From contig NZ_CP041742.1 in assembly GCF_007556775.1 (NCBI RefSeq), positions 2,184,001-2,248,000 of the forward strand: a stretch of 64,000 nucleotides of DNA. The letters are read 5' to 3'. The notes beneath the pieces are model-generated. The model saw nothing but the letters and a program-made list of their open reading frames with translations, made no database searches and had not been told where the DNA came from. Positions 33,344-42,713 of the stretch are shown here, one piece after another. Positions within the stretch are counted from its first letter, which is position 1; each line of letters starts with the position of its first letter. Both the position numbers and the translations under genes were made by a program. This stretch comes from Lysobacter lycopersici. Its GTDB lineage: Bacteria; Pseudomonadota; Gammaproteobacteria; Xanthomonadales; Xanthomonadaceae.

Positions 33344-34089
33344 ACGCGAATCCTTCCGATTGGCTGTTCGACCTCGGCAATACGCGGCTGAAATGCGCGC
33401 CGTTGGTCGATGGGCGTTGCGGCGAAGTGATCGCGCTCGCGCACGGCGAAGCGGGCTTCGTCGAAAAACTCGACGCGCTGCTGCCGCAACGCGGCGGCGT
33501 CGCGCATCTCGCCAGCGTCGCCCCGCAGGCCTTGACCGTCGACCTGCTGGATCGGCTGGCCACGCGTTTCGCGCGCATCGACATCGCGCGCACGCAGGCA
33601 TCCTGCGCCGGCGTACGCATCGCCTATGCCGATCCGTCGAAACTCGGCGTGGACCGTTTCCTCGCTCTGCTCGCCGCGCACGCACATGGCGACGCTGCGC
33701 TGGTGGTCGGCGTCGGCACCGCGGTCACCATTGACCTGATCGACGCGAATGGGCAACACCACGGCGGCCGCATCGCACCCTCGCCGTCGCTGATGCGCGA
33801 GGCGCTGCACGCACGCGCGGCGGTACTGCCGATCGCGGGTGGAATCCGCATTCCCTTCGCCGCCGATACCACGGACGCGCTGGCGTCGGGTTGCGAAGGC
33901 GCGGTGCTGGCCTTGATCGCCGACAGCCTCGCCGCCGCGCGCGAACGCCTCGGCATCGCGCCAGCGCTGCTGCTGCACGGCGGTGGTGCGGACGCGCTGC
34001 AATCCGCCTTGCCGCATTCGCTGTCGACGCCTTCGCTGGTGCTGCAAGGACTGGCATGCTGGGCGCGCCTCGAAGTTGAGCCCGCATAA
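33340..34089 (+). CDS. coaX: Type III pantothenate kinase
   Basis: First step of coenzyme A synthesis. 249 residues of the ASKHA fold with phosphate motif DLGNTRLK near 8, GTAVTIDLID near 127 and the metal-binding Asp in GVDRFLAL near 105. Type III enzymes use no feedback inhibition by CoA and often a monovalent cation. Coupled to birA by overlap. Confidence 0.95.
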   Translation: MNANPSDWLFDLGNTRLKCAPLVDGRCGEVIALAHGEAGFVEKLDALLPQRGGVAHLASVAPQALTVDLLDRLATRFARIDIARTQASCAGVRIAYADPSKLGVDRFLALLAAHAHGDAALVVGVGTAVTIDLIDANGQHHGGRIAPSPSLMREALHARAAVLPIAGGIRIPFAADTTDALASGCEGAVLALIADSLAAARERLGIAPALLLHGGGADALQSALPHSLSTPSLVLQGLACWARLEVEPA

Positions 34090-34782
34090 ATGCTGACCCG
34101 TGCGCTGATCGTCCTGCTGGTCGTGCTCAACCTCGGCGTCGCCGCATGGTGGGCACTGCGTCCGGCGCCGCGCGTGCCGGCGGATCATGCGCTCGATGGC
34201 GTGCCGAAACTGCAACTCGCCGGCGAACGCAAGTCCCCGTTGCCCGCGGTCGCACCGGTCGTGGCGTCGGTTCCGGCGACGACGGCCACGCCGGCTCCCG
34301 CCGACATCGCGAAGCAGGACGATGCGCCGCAGTGCTACCGCTTCGGCCCCTTCGCCGATGCGGCCTCCGCCATCGCCGCCGCGGCGAAATTGCGCGCCTC
34401 GGTGCAGAAGGCGAAGACGGCCGCGACCAGCAGCGGGGGCAAGGACTGGACGGTGTGGCTGCCGCCGTTCGCCGACATGACCGCGGCGCAGGCCAAGGCG
34501 CTGGAAATCGCCGGCGCCGGCATCAAGGACTACTACGTCGTCGCCGAGGGTGCGCAGGCCAGGGCGATCATGCTCGGCCGCTTCGGCAGCGAAGCGAACG
34601 CACGGCGACGCATCGCCGAATTGCGCGCCAAGGGCATCGAGGCGCAGGTGCAAGCGCCGCAGGATGCGAAAACGCAATCGTGGGTGGATGCCGCCACCGC
34701 GCCGGGCTTCGGCGTCGCCGCGGCACGGGCGCGCATCGGCGCGGCCGGCGTGCGGCCGCTGGATTGCGCCGCGCTGCGCTGA
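34090..34782 (+). CDS. SPOR-domain protein
   Basis: 230 residues: one N-terminal membrane span (LIVLLVVLNLGVAAWWAL), a Pro/Ala linker and two SPOR-like alpha/beta repeats, one near 78-140 (CYRFGPFADAASAIAAA) and one near 145-195 (YVVAEGAQARAIMLGRF). SPOR domains bind denuded glycan at the division septum. Its ATG directly follows the coaX stop. A role at the cell wall is therefore inferred. Confidence 0.87.
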   Translation: MLTRALIVLLVVLNLGVAAWWALRPAPRVPADHALDGVPKLQLAGERKSPLPAVAPVVASVPATTATPAPADIAKQDDAPQCYRFGPFADAASAIAAAAKLRASVQKAKTAATSSGGKDWTVWLPPFADMTAAQAKALEIAGAGIKDYYVVAEGAQARAIMLGRFGSEANARRRIAELRAKGIEAQVQAPQDAKTQSWVDAATAPGFGVAAARARIGAAGVRPLDCAALR

Positions 34783-34786
34783 GGAA

Positions 34787-35827
34787 TCAGTCGCCGCCGA
34801 ACACGCGATAGCGCTGCGGTCGCAGGCCGACCGCGGCGCCCGGTGCGGGCAGGTTCGCATCGACGTGGTCGGGCAGGTCCGCTTCCAGCGCGCGTTCCTG
34901 GCCTTCCACCGCGAGTTCGATCGTGATCCGGTCGGCGCGGCGCTGTACCGCGACCACTTGCGCGGGCAATCCCTCGCCCGGCGCGACCACGGCCAGGTCG
35001 TGAGGACGCACGTACAGCGTCGCTTCGCCCTGGCCTTCGGCCGGCCACGCCAGCGACTGCCCGGGCAGGGCGAAACTGCCGAACGCGACGGTGCCGCGCA
35101 GGCGGTTGGCGCGGCCGATGAAATCGAACACGTAGGCGCTGGCCGGCGCGCGGTAGATGTCTCCGGGCGTGCCGACCTGTTCGATGCGGCCGTTGCGCAT
35201 CACCACCACGCGGTCGGCGAGTTCCAGCGCTTCCTCCTGGTCGTGGGTCACGAACAGCGTGGTCTGCCCGGTCTGTTCGTGCAGGCGGCGCAGCCAGCGG
35301 CGAAGTTCGACCCGCACCTTCGCGTCGAGCGCGCCGAAGGGCTCGTCCAGCAGCAGCACGCTGGGATCGATCGCCAGCGCGCGCGCCAGCGCGACGCGCT
35401 GCTTCTGCCCGCCGGAAAGCTGTTCCGGATAACGCTCGCCGTGCTCGGGCAACTGGATCAACTGCAGCAGTTCCTGCACCCGCTTCGCGATCGTCGCCTT
35501 GTCCGGGCGCTTCGAACGCGGGCGGCTGCGCAGGCCGAAGGCGATGTTCTCGGCCACGGTCATGTGCCTGAACAGCGCGTAGTGCTGGAACACGAAGCCG
35601 ACGTTGCGCTCGCGCAGGCTCAGCCGCGTCGCGTCGGTATCGCCGAACAGCACGCGGCCGTTGTCGGGCGCGAGCAGGCCGGCGATCACGCGCAGCAGGG
35701 TGGTCTTGCCCGAACCCGAGGGCCCGAGCAGCGCGACCAGTTCGCCCGAGGCGATGTCGAGGTCGATGCCGTCGAGCGCGGCGACGCCGGTGTAGTGCTT
35801 GGCGAGTTTTTGCAGGTGCAGTTGCAT
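34787..35827 (-). CDS. cysA: Sulfate/thiosulfate ABC transporter ATP-binding protein CysA
   Basis: 346 residues. Walker [15 protein letters not shown] near 35, ABC signature LSGGQKQR near 135, Walker [13 protein letters not shown] near 155, switch His in FVTHDQ, and a C-terminal TOBE-like regulatory domain. It powers import through CysT/CysW. Last gene of the leftward sulfate operon. Confidence 0.95.
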   Translation of the reverse strand: MQLHLQKLAKHYTGVAALDGIDLDIASGELVALLGPSGSGKTTLLRVIAGLLAPDNGRVLFGDTDATRLSLRERNVGFVFQHYALFRHMTVAENIAFGLRSRPRSKRPDKATIAKRVQELLQLIQLPEHGERYPEQLSGGQKQRVALARALAIDPSVLLLDEPFGALDAKVRVELRRWLRRLHEQTGQTTLFVTHDQEEALELADRVVVMRNGRIEQVGTPGDIYRAPASAYVFDFIGRANRLRGTVAFGSFALPGQSLAWPAEGQGEATLYVRPHDLAVVAPGEGLPAQVVAVQRRADRITIELAVEGQERALEADLPDHVDANLPAPGAAVGLRPQRYRVFGGD

Positions 35828-35839
35828 GGTCGTTCGTCG

Positions 35840-36691
35840 TCAGTGGCGGCGGTGGCGGGATCCGGCGAGCGCGTCGCCGTGGCGGGATTCGAGCCAGAAC
35901 TTCAGCACCAGCGTCACCAGCGCCAGCGCGCACAGCAACGAGGCGACCGCGAACGCGGCGGTGCCGTCGAACTCGTTGTAGAGGATCTCGATGTGCAGCG
36001 GCAGGGTGTTGGTGACGCCGCGGATGTGGCCGGATACCACCGACACCGCGCCGAACTCGCCCATCGCGCGCGCGCCGCACAGCAGCACGCCGTACAGCAG
36101 TCCCCACTTGATGTTGGGCAGGGTCACGCGGGTGAACATGGTCCACGCGCCGGCGCCGAGCGAACGCGCGGCCAGTTCCTCGTCCGCGCCCTGCTGCTGC
36201 ATCAGCGGGATCAGTTCGCGCGCGACGAAGGGGAAGGTGATGAACAGCGTCGCCAGCACGATCGCCGGTCGCGCGAACAGGATCTTGACGTCGTGCGCGC
36301 CCAGCCATGCGCCGAACCAGCCGTGGCTGCCGAACAGCAGCACCAGGCACAGGCCGGCGACCACCGGCGACACCGCGAACGGCAGGTCGATCAGCGCCAG
36401 CAGCGCGCGCTTGCCGCGGAATTCGAAGCGCGCCACCGCCCACGCCAGCAGCACGCCGAACACCGCGTTGAGCGGCACCGCGATCGCGGCGGTGAACAGG
36501 GTCAGGCGCAATGCGGCCAGCGCATCGGGTTCGACGATCGCCGCGGCCCAGGCATGCAGCCCTTTCGCGAAACCGCTGCCCAGCACCACCGCCAGCGGCA
36601 TCAGCACCAGCAGCGCCATCACCGCGACCGCGGCGAGCACCAGCAGCGCGCGCAGCCAGCGCGGTGCGTCCAATCCGTGGGTTTCAGCCAT
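35840..36691 (-). CDS. cysW: Sulfate ABC transporter permease CysW
   Basis: 283 residues, six membrane spans, with the permease EAA-type loop around [11 protein letters not shown] (near 180). It forms the channel with CysT. The ATG at 36691 overlaps the end of cysT by eight bases; an ATG 15 bases upstream is an alternative. A GC-rich operon with short spacings throughout. Confidence 0.93.
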   Translation of the reverse strand: MAETHGLDAPRWLRALLVLAAVAVMALLVLMPLAVVLGSGFAKGLHAWAAAIVEPDALAALRLTLFTAAIAVPLNAVFGVLLAWAVARFEFRGKRALLALIDLPFAVSPVVAGLCLVLLFGSHGWFGAWLGAHDVKILFARPAIVLATLFITFPFVARELIPLMQQQGADEELAARSLGAGAWTMFTRVTLPNIKWGLLYGVLLCGARAMGEFGAVSVVSGHIRGVTNTLPLHIEILYNEFDGTAAFAVASLLCALALVTLVLKFWLESRHGDALAGSRHRRH

Positions 36692-37541
36692 CGCGGCGCC
36701 TCGCATGCTTGAACAGGGCGGGGATCGCGTTGATCGCCAGTAGGCAGACGAACGAAGCCGCGAGCAGCAACGCGGCGATCGCCACCGCGCCGTCGTAGTC
36801 GTATTCCTCAAGCCGGATCGTGATCAGCAGCGGCGCGATCTCGGTCTTGTACGGCAGGTTGCCGGCGATGAAGATCACCGAGCCGTATTCGCCCAGCGCG
36901 CGCGCGAACGCGAGCGAGAAACCGGTGAGCACCGCCGGCAGCAATTCCGGCAGCACCACGCGGCGCAACGTGGTGAAGCGTCCCGCGCCGAGCGATGCGG
37001 CCGCTTCCTCCGGCTCGCGGCCCAGCGTTTCCAGCACCGGCTGCAGCGTGCGCACCGCGAACGGCAGGCCGATGAACACCAGCGCGATCACGATGCCGAT
37101 CGGCGTGTACGCCACCTTCAGGCCCATGCCTTCCAGCCAACGGCCGATCCAGCCGTTCTGCGAATACAGCGCGGTGAGCGCGATGCCGGCGACCGCGGTC
37201 GGCATCGCGAACGGCAGGTCCACCATCGCATCGAGCAGGCGCCGGCCGGGGAAGCGGTAGCGCACCACCACCCAGGCCACCAGCGTGCCGGCGAACGCGG
37301 CGGCCAGCGCCGCCGCGAACGACGCGCCGAAGCTCAGCTTCACCGCCGCCTGCACGCGTTCGTCGTGCAGCGCGCGCAGCCAACCCGAGAAGCCGAGCCC
37401 GGCCGCGTGCAGCAGCAATGCCGCGAGCGGCAGCAGCACGACCACGCCGAGCCAGCCGAGGCCGAAGCCCAGGCTGAGCCCGAACCCCGGCAGCGGCCGG
37501 CGCAACCCGCTGCCGGGCATTTTTTTCGCGACGGCGTTCAT
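36684..37541 (-). CDS. cysT: Sulfate ABC transporter permease CysT
   Basis: 285 residues with six membrane spans and the [12 protein letters not shown] coupling loop near 190, the EAA motif that docks on CysA. Partners are CysW and the binding protein encoded just upstream. Start [10 protein letters not shown] lies four bases after the binding-protein stop. Confidence 0.93.
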   Translation of the reverse strand: MNAVAKKMPGSGLRRPLPGFGLSLGFGLGWLGVVVLLPLAALLLHAAGLGFSGWLRALHDERVQAAVKLSFGASFAAALAAAFAGTLVAWVVVRYRFPGRRLLDAMVDLPFAMPTAVAGIALTALYSQNGWIGRWLEGMGLKVAYTPIGIVIALVFIGLPFAVRTLQPVLETLGREPEEAAASLGAGRFTTLRRVVLPELLPAVLTGFSLAFARALGEYGSVIFIAGNLPYKTEIAPLLITIRLEEYDYDGAVAIAALLLAASFVCLLAINAIPALFKHARRRDG

Positions 37542-37545
37542 GGGC

Positions 37546-38553
37546 TCAGCGCGCGGCCTGCATGATCTTGTCGAACAGGCCGCCGTCGCCGAAATGCGTG
37601 GCCTGCGCCTTCTTCCAGCCGCCGAAGGCGCCGTCGATGGTCACCCACTTCACGGTCGGGAAATTCGCGCGTTCGGCCGCCGGCACCAGGTCGGGTTCGG
37701 CGGGGCGGTAGTAGTGCTTCGCGACCAGGCGCTGGCCTTCGGCCGAATACAGGAAGCGCAGGTAGGCCTCGGCCTGCTTGCGGGTGCCGTGCCTGGCGAC
37801 GTTCTTGTCGATCCACGCCACCGGCGGTTCCGCCTTGATGCTGAGCGAAGGCACCACGATTTCGTACTTGCCGCGGGTCTCGGGATCGTTGAGGGTCAAC
37901 AGCGCCTCGTTCTCCCAGGCGATCAGCACGTCGCCGATGCCGCGTTCCACGAATGTCGTGGTCGCGCCGCGCGCGCCGGTGTCGAGTACCGGCACGTTCT
38001 TGAACAGCCTGGTCATGTAGTCCAGCACCTTGTCGCCGTCGCGGTATTGCTGCGAGGCCCATGCCCATGCGGCGAGGTAGTTCCAGCGTGCGCCGCCCGA
38101 TGTCTTGGGATTGGGCGTGATCACCGCCACGCCCGGGCGCACGAGGTCGTCCCAGTCGTGGATCTTCTTCGGATTGCCCTTGCGCACCAGCAACACGATC
38201 GTCGAGGCGTAGGGCGTGCTGTTCTGCGGCAGCCGCGATTGCCAGTTCGCCGGCAGCAGCTTGCCCTTGTCGGCGATGGCGTCGATGTCGGCGGCCAGCG
38301 CGAGGGTGACGACGTCGGCCTCGAGTCCGTCGATCACCGCGCGCGCCTGCTTGCCCGAGCCGCCGTGCGAAGCGCGGATGGTGAGGTCTTCGCCGGTCTG
38401 TTTCTTCCATTGCGCGGCGAAGGCCTGGTTGACGTCGGCGTACAGCTCGCGCGTCGGGTCGTAGGAAACGTTCAACAGTTCGTGGTTGGCGGCGCCGGCG
38501 CTGCCGGCGAGCAGGGCGAGCGCCAGGCCCGCGAGGAAGGTGCGGTGTTTCAT
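37546..38553 (-). CDS. sbp: Periplasmic sulfate-binding protein
   Basis: 335 residues. Signal peptide ends at AGA-AN; the mature part begins with [11 protein letters not shown] as in Sbp/CysP. Further marks are [10 protein letters not shown], which holds sulfate-contact residues, and [16 protein letters not shown]. Binds sulfate (or thiosulfate) and feeds CysTWA. Sbp versus CysP cannot be decided here. Confidence 0.93.
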   Translation of the reverse strand: MKHRTFLAGLALALLAGSAGAANHELLNVSYDPTRELYADVNQAFAAQWKKQTGEDLTIRASHGGSGKQARAVIDGLEADVVTLALAADIDAIADKGKLLPANWQSRLPQNSTPYASTIVLLVRKGNPKKIHDWDDLVRPGVAVITPNPKTSGGARWNYLAAWAWASQQYRDGDKVLDYMTRLFKNVPVLDTGARGATTTFVERGIGDVLIAWENEALLTLNDPETRGKYEIVVPSLSIKAEPPVAWIDKNVARHGTRKQAEAYLRFLYSAEGQRLVAKHYYRPAEPDLVPAAERANFPTVKWVTIDGAFGGWKKAQATHFGDGGLFDKIMQAAR

Positions 38554-38568
38554 GTCGTGTCCTCTGGA

Positions 38569-39978
38569 TCAGAAGGAAAACTGTGCGCGGGTGAAGAACG
38601 CCTTCTCGTCCTCGCGCTCCACGGCGCCGAGGGCGGCGTCGAACCGGGTCTGGGTGTAGTTCGCGACCAATTTGAAGTTGCTGGTCAGGTACCAGTTCAG
38701 GGCCAGGCCCCAGCCGCTTTCGCCGGCGACCGACTTGGCCGGGTCGGCGAACAGCGGGAAGGCGTCGTCGTCGATCATCAGCCGGCCGTAGCGGGCGACG
38801 AGTTCGAACGCGCCCCAGCCCGGGCCGTTGAGCGTGAATGGGTGGTCGGGCTTGACCACGCCCTTGTAGCCCGCGTCCTCGCCGGTCAGCACGACGCCGC
38901 CGAGCAACTGCCATGCGCGGTTGGAAAGCGTGGCCTCGGCCGAGCGCGCGGGCGCGGCGACGTCCTGCTTCGACACGATGTATTCGCCGAGCAGGCCGAA
39001 GCGGCCCTTGTAGTAGTACGCCTGCGGGGAAATGCGCGTCTGTGCGCCATTGGCGTTGACGTCGCCGAGGTAGCCGAAGACCTGCACCTGCCCCGGCGTG
39101 CGATAGCGCGGCAGGAAGTTGTTGCCGTTGCCATGCTTGTCGCCGGTGCTGGCGGCAAGGCCGAAGCCGAGTCCGGACAGCGCGTTCGCGTCGTTCTTCC
39201 ACGGTTCGAAGAACAGCCGGCCGGCGAGTTCGAAATCGTCGTCGGGGTTGGTCGTGGCGCCGTCGCGGCCGTCGGGTGCGCCGTTATAGACGCCAAGTTG
39301 ATAGCTCGCGCCGGATTGGAATTCGCCCTGCAACTGCACGCCGATGTCGCGCCCGGGCGCGAGTTCGGACGGGAAGCCGAGTTCGATCTCGCCGGTCGAG
39401 GCGCTGGACTGGAGGCGTTCCAGCCCGATCGGGGTCTTGGTCTTGCCGACGCGCAGCGTTGCGCGCGGATCGAACTTCAGGTCGACGTAGGCATCCTGGA
39501 CGGTGGCGCTGTCGCCGGCGAACTGCCCATTGAGGCGGAAGCCGACCAGCGGGCCCCAGGTGCCGTCGATGGTCGCCTCGGCGCGGCGCAGCAGGAAGGT
39601 GTCGTTCTGCGGGAATTTGTCGTCGCCGAACCAGGTACGGCCGTCGCCCTGGACGAGGCCGCGGAATTTCACTTCGAAGGCATTGTCGGCGGACTTCACC
39701 GACAGGCCTTTTTCGCCGAGGCTGACGACCGGCGTGGCCGCGGCCTTGGTGGCGTCCGCCTCGGCCTGCAGTTCCTGGTTGCGTTCGACCACGCGCAGGC
39801 GCTGGTCGACGTCGGCGGTGGCGCTGCCGTTGCCTTCCAGCACGGCGATGCGCTGTTCGAGCGCGGCGATGCGGGCCAGCAATTCGGCGTTGGTGGGATC
39901 GGCGGCGTGTGCCGGTGCGATGGTTGCGGCGAGTGCCAGCGCGAGCGCGGACACGGCCAAGGGGCGATGCATAGGCAT
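38569..39978 (-). CDS. Outer-membrane porin of the phosphate-selective OprO/OprP family, in the sulfate operon
   Basis: 469 residues. Signal peptide ends AHA-AD; residues about 28-75 form a coiled coil (LLARIAALEQRIAVLEG) that should trimerise in the periplasm, followed by a 16-strand-type barrel ending in the C-terminal Phe (FTRAQFSF). OprP-type porins take phosphate or polyphosphate. Here it is the first transport gene of a sulfate operon, so a sulfate-preferring channel is the reasonable inference. GGAGTGAAATC precedes the ATG. Confidence 0.87.
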   Translation of the reverse strand: MPMHRPLAVSALALALAATIAPAHAADPTNAELLARIAALEQRIAVLEGNGSATADVDQRLRVVERNQELQAEADATKAAATPVVSLGEKGLSVKSADNAFEVKFRGLVQGDGRTWFGDDKFPQNDTFLLRRAEATIDGTWGPLVGFRLNGQFAGDSATVQDAYVDLKFDPRATLRVGKTKTPIGLERLQSSASTGEIELGFPSELAPGRDIGVQLQGEFQSGASYQLGVYNGAPDGRDGATTNPDDDFELAGRLFFEPWKNDANALSGLGFGLAASTGDKHGNGNNFLPRYRTPGQVQVFGYLGDVNANGAQTRISPQAYYYKGRFGLLGEYIVSKQDVAAPARSAEATLSNRAWQLLGGVVLTGEDAGYKGVVKPDHPFTLNGPGWGAFELVARYGRLMIDDDAFPLFADPAKSVAGESGWGLALNWYLTSNFKLVANYTQTRFDAALGAVEREDEKAFFTRAQFSF

Positions 39979-40057
39979 GATTTCACTCCGGAAGGGGTGT
40001 TATCGATGCCTCCGGTGGTCCGGTCGGCGCGTCGGGTTTTGGGTATTGCGGGGGATT

Positions 40058-40117
40058 GGAAACGCAGTTGCTGGAAGCGCAGTTCCTAGAAGCGCAGTTC
40101 CTAGAAGCGAACTTTCT
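40058..40117. repeat. 15-bp tandem repeat overlapping the yezD stop codon
   Basis: Four 15-bp units (40058-40072, 40073-40087, 40088-40102, 40103-40117). The two central units differ at one base and the outer ones at a few. On the coding strand each repeats the last five codons of yezD plus stop (a GAACTGCGCTTCTAG-like unit). A small minisatellite born by tandem duplication of the gene end. Confidence 0.85.
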
Positions 40118-40298
40118 CGCTGCGCGTGATCTGCACGATGCGGGACTGGTGCACGGTGATTTCCAGCGTGCCGAACTGCAGCGCGCGCAATGCTTCCAGC
40201 ACCTCGCGCTCGTGTTCGAGCAGGATCGGTGCCGTGGTCGGCGTCGCGGCGTCGTCGCGCTTGGCGTCGCGACCGGTGTTGCTGCGGCTGGGGGTCAT
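40101..40298 (-). CDS. yezD: YezD-family small protein (DUF2292)
   Basis: 65 residues, with the family core VLEALRALQFGTLEITVHQSR and the basic end. These proteins are often encoded beside sulfur-assimilation genes, which is so here; mechanism unknown. It starts ATG in overlap with the stop of the Rrf2 regulator and is followed by the porin gene after 122 bp. Confidence 0.85.
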   Translation of the reverse strand: MTPSRSNTGRDAKRDDAATPTTAPILLEHEREVLEALRALQFGTLEITVHQSRIVQITRSEKVRF

Positions 40299-40750
40299 GC
40301 GGCGTCTCCGTCAACGGCTTGCATCCACGCAGCTTGCTGGGTGCGTTCGGTCAAGGTCTTGAGGCTGCACTGGTCGAGCACCCCGGACAGCGCGGCACGG
40401 GTTTCGCGCATCAGCTCGCGCACCGCGCAGTGTTCGGGGTCGCTGCAGTCGCTGCAGGGTTCGTAGGCGGTCATGCTGGCGCAGCGCACCGGGGCGAGCG
40501 GGCCGTCGATGGCGCGGATCAAGTCACCGACCATGATTTCTTCGGCCGGCCGGGCCAGCGCGTGGCCGCCCATGTGGCCGCGGCGGCTCTCGACGAAACC
40601 GGCCTTGCGCAGTTCCACGAGGATGGCTTCAAGGAACTTCTCCGGCACGTTGGCGCGCGCGGCGATGGCGCGCGCCTGCAGCCAGCGGCCTTCGCCACCC
40701 TGCAGGGCACACATCGCGCGGAGCCCGTATTTGGCCTTGTTCGTCAGCAT
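40295..40750 (-). CDS. Rrf2-family transcriptional regulator
   Basis: 151 residues: winged helix at the N-terminus (KAKYGLRAMCALQ, ARANVPEKFLEAILVELRKAGFVESRRG) and a Cys cluster CSDCSDPEHC near 105-115, the spacing of which suits an Fe-S cluster sensor as in IscR/NsrR, or a redox switch. As first gene of the sulfate-uptake operon it probably controls it in response to sulfur or Fe-S status (compare CymR in Firmicutes). A possible promoter lies directly upstream with almost no leader. Confidence 0.88.
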   Translation of the reverse strand: MLTNKAKYGLRAMCALQGGEGRWLQARAIAARANVPEKFLEAILVELRKAGFVESRRGHMGGHALARPAEEIMVGDLIRAIDGPLAPVRCASMTAYEPCSDCSDPEHCAVRELMRETRAALSGVLDQCSLKTLTERTQQAAWMQAVDGDAA

Positions 40751-40760
40751 CCATATATGA

Positions 40761-40787
40761 TTTATAGGAATTAAAGTGACGCGTCAA
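40761..40787 (-). promoter_or_regulatory. Candidate promoter of the sulfate operon
   Basis: On the minus strand, TTGACG (40787-40782) and TATAAA (40766-40761) have a 15-bp spacer, slightly short for sigma-70. The region is strikingly AT-rich for this genome. Transcription would begin about four bases before the regulator's ATG, so the mRNA may be nearly leaderless. Confidence 0.45.
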
Positions 40788-40850
40788 CCGCCGACCGTCG
40801 GATGCCCGACGGACGGGCGTCCGGGTCCGACTGGCTAGAATGGCGCCGAC

Positions 40851-40926
40851 GCCGGCATAGCTCAGTTGGTAGAGCAACCGCCTTGTAAGCGGTAGGTCCC
40901 CAGTTCGAACCCGGGTGCCGGCACCA
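40851..40926 (+). tRNA. tRNA-Thr (anticodon TGT)
   Basis: 76 nt with encoded CCA. Acceptor arms GCCGGCA and TGCCGGC pair perfectly, D-arm AGCTCAGTTGGTAGAGC, anticodon loop CTTGTAA with TGT at 40884-40886, and T-arm with GTTCGAACC. Decodes ACA. A TAGAAT -10-like element lies upstream near 40836. The arginase gene begins 16 bases after the CCA. Confidence 0.98.
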
Positions 40927-40941
40927 CTCCGGAGCTTTCCC

Positions 40942-41862
40942 ATGCGCAGCCATCCGCCGGTTTCCCTCATCGGCGTTCCCACCGACATCGGCGCCGGCGA
41001 CCGCGGCGCGCGCATGGGGCCCGAAGCCCTGCGCCTGGCAGGGCTGGGCGAAGCGCTGGCCGCGCGCGGGGTCGACGTGGCCGACCGAGGCAACCTCGCA
41101 GGACCGGACAACCCGTGGCTGCCGCCCCGCGACGGCTACCGCCACCTCGACGAAGTCGTGGCCTGGAACCGCCTCGCGATGGACGCGATCCACGCCGAGC
41201 TGAAGCTGGGCCGCCTGCCGATCATGCTCGGCGGCGACCATTGCCTGGGCATCGGGTCGATCACCGCGGTCGCGCGCCATTGCCGCGAGACCGGCAAGAA
41301 CCTGCGCGTGCTGTGGCTGGACGCGCACGCCGACTTCAACACCCACGAAGTCACGCCCTCGGGCAACATCCACGGCATGCCGGTCGCCTGCCTGTGCGGC
41401 ATCGGCCCCGATGCGTTGACGAACCTCGGCGGCAGCGCACCGGCGATCTCCCCCTCGCAGGTGCGGCAGATCGGCATCCGTTCGGTCGATGAAGGCGAGA
41501 AGCGGCTGGTGAAGGAACACCGCATCGACGTCTACGACATGCGTTACATCGACGAGGTCGGGATGAAGCGCGCGATGGAACAGGCGCTGCACGGCGTCGA
41601 CGCCGACACCCACCTGCACGTCAGCTTCGACGTCGATTTCCTCGATCCGTCGATCGCGCCCGGCGTCGGCACCACCGTGCCCGGCGGCCCGGGCTACCGC
41701 GAGGCGCAGCTGGTGATGGAGATGATCGCCGACAGCGGCCGCATGGGTTCGCTCGACATCGTCGAGCTCAATCCGGCGCTCGACCATCGCAACGGCACCG
41801 CGATGCTCGCGGTCGACCTGGTCGAAAGCCTGTTCGGCAAGTCGACCTTGATGCGCGACTGA
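40942..41862 (+). CDS. rocF: Arginase
   Basis: Hydrolyses arginine to ornithine and urea with a two-manganese centre. 306 residues with metal motifs GGDHCLG near 97, DAHADFN near 123 and [10 protein letters not shown] near 227. Length and start [17 protein letters not shown] are typical. It lies immediately downstream of tRNA-Thr and may be made from the same primary transcript. No other arginine catabolic gene is adjacent. Confidence 0.94.
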   Translation: MRSHPPVSLIGVPTDIGAGDRGARMGPEALRLAGLGEALAARGVDVADRGNLAGPDNPWLPPRDGYRHLDEVVAWNRLAMDAIHAELKLGRLPIMLGGDHCLGIGSITAVARHCRETGKNLRVLWLDAHADFNTHEVTPSGNIHGMPVACLCGIGPDALTNLGGSAPAISPSQVRQIGIRSVDEGEKRLVKEHRIDVYDMRYIDEVGMKRAMEQALHGVDADTHLHVSFDVDFLDPSIAPGVGTTVPGGPGYREAQLVMEMIADSGRMGSLDIVELNPALDHRNGTAMLAVDLVESLFGKSTLMRD

Positions 41863-42024
41863 CACGGCGCATCCGAGGCGGCATTCAGTCGCGGTTCGGT
41901 TCGCGACCGCGTTTTCGCCCTCGCGTCGACGCGCGTTTCACGCCGCGCCGGGTTCCATGTGCGCGTGCGTCGGTGATGCGTTTCGCGTCGCCCGCCATCC
42001 CTTCAATGCGAACCGAGGAATCCC

Positions 42025-42177
42025 ATGAAGCGCCTGATTGCAATACTGATGGTTGCCTGCTTCTCGACCGCCGCGCTGACCGCGTGCAACACCATGGCCG
42101 GCGCCGGCAAGGACGTGCAGAAGGTCGGCGAGAAAGTCGAGCAGAAGGCCGAGGACTGCAAGGACGCGCACTGCTGA
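42025..42177 (+). CDS. Entericidin A/B-family lipoprotein
   Basis: 50 residues: signal [18 protein letters not shown] ending in the lipobox LTAC (Cys 21), then a short [19 protein letters not shown] amphipathic part and terminal Cys residues. Entericidins are small toxin/antidote-like envelope lipoproteins induced by stress. GAGGAATCCC ribosome-binding site before the ATG, and a strong terminator follows at 42213. Confidence 0.88.
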   Translation: MKRLIAILMVACFSTAALTACNTMAGAGKDVQKVGEKVEQKAEDCKDAHC

Positions 42178-42212
42178 TCGGAGTTGCGTCGAAAGGATTT
42201 CGGCGGAACGGG

Positions 42213-42242
42213 ACGGGCCGGCGCAAGCCGGCCCGTTTTTTG
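42213..42242 (+). terminator. Rho-independent terminator after entericidin gene
   Basis: ACGGGCCGGC-gcaa-GCCGGCCCGT forms a perfect 10-bp stem followed by TTTTT, an excellent intrinsic terminator. Confidence 0.92.
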
Positions 42243-42389
42243 TTTCGCGCGAATCGTGCAACGAGGCGTTCAGCGATGTGCACTGAATGCGCATCGCGAA
42301 CGCAACGGAACCTTGACCAAATCCGAAGATGGCGGCTGCGAAGCTGTGCGTGCGGCACCCCCCGCCGCGCAAAACGTCAGGAGTCACCC

Positions 42390-42590
42390 ATGAACAAGGA
42401 CATTATCGCCGGCAAGTGGACCCAGCTGAAGGGACAGGCCCAGGCACGCTGGGGCAACCTCACCGACGACGACTTCAAGGTCGCCCAGGGCGACGCGACC
42501 TACCTCGCCGGCAAGTTGCAGGAACGCTATGGCTGGGATCAGGACCGCGCGCAGCGCGAAGTCGACGAATTCCAGAAATCCCTGCACTAG
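42390..42590 (+). CDS. CsbD-family stress protein
   Basis: 66 residues with the family pattern: [21 protein letters not shown] at the start and [19 protein letters not shown] at the end. CsbD-like proteins are abundant general-stress proteins of unknown mechanism. CAGGAG ribosome-binding site. The neighbouring entericidin suggests a shared stress regulon. Confidence 0.93.
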   Translation: MNKDIIAGKWTQLKGQAQARWGNLTDDDFKVAQGDATYLAGKLQERYGWDQDRAQREVDEFQKSLH

Positions 42591-42660
42591 CCGTCGAACC
42601 GGCGCTCATCCGGGAGTTCATATTCCGCGCGACGAGGAAGGGCGGATGCGCTGAAGGGCG

Positions 42661-42684
42661 AAGGGCCGGCAATTGCCGGCCCTT
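42661..42684. terminator. Perfect palindrome between csbD-like gene and 42714 gene
   Basis: AAGGGCCGGCAA paired with TTGCCGGCCCTT, 24 bp in total and exactly symmetric. No T-run, so it could be a factor-dependent terminator for the convergent genes or a protein site. Confidence 0.6.
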
Positions 42685-42713
42685 CGCATGGCGGGCGACG
42701 GCACAGCGCCGCA

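Noticed and set aside
40058-40117. CRISPR-like repeat
   Set aside because: Units are only 15 bp, directly adjacent without spacers, and clearly derived from the end of yezD.
40851-40926. tRNA-Thr as integration site of a mobile island
   Set aside because: There is no integrase and no duplicated tRNA 3' end nearby; arginase follows immediately.
40915-40941. Longer arginase start inside the tRNA
   Set aside because: An in-frame non-ATG codon at 40915 lies in the tRNA acceptor arm. The ATG at 40942 gives the usual arginase N-terminus.
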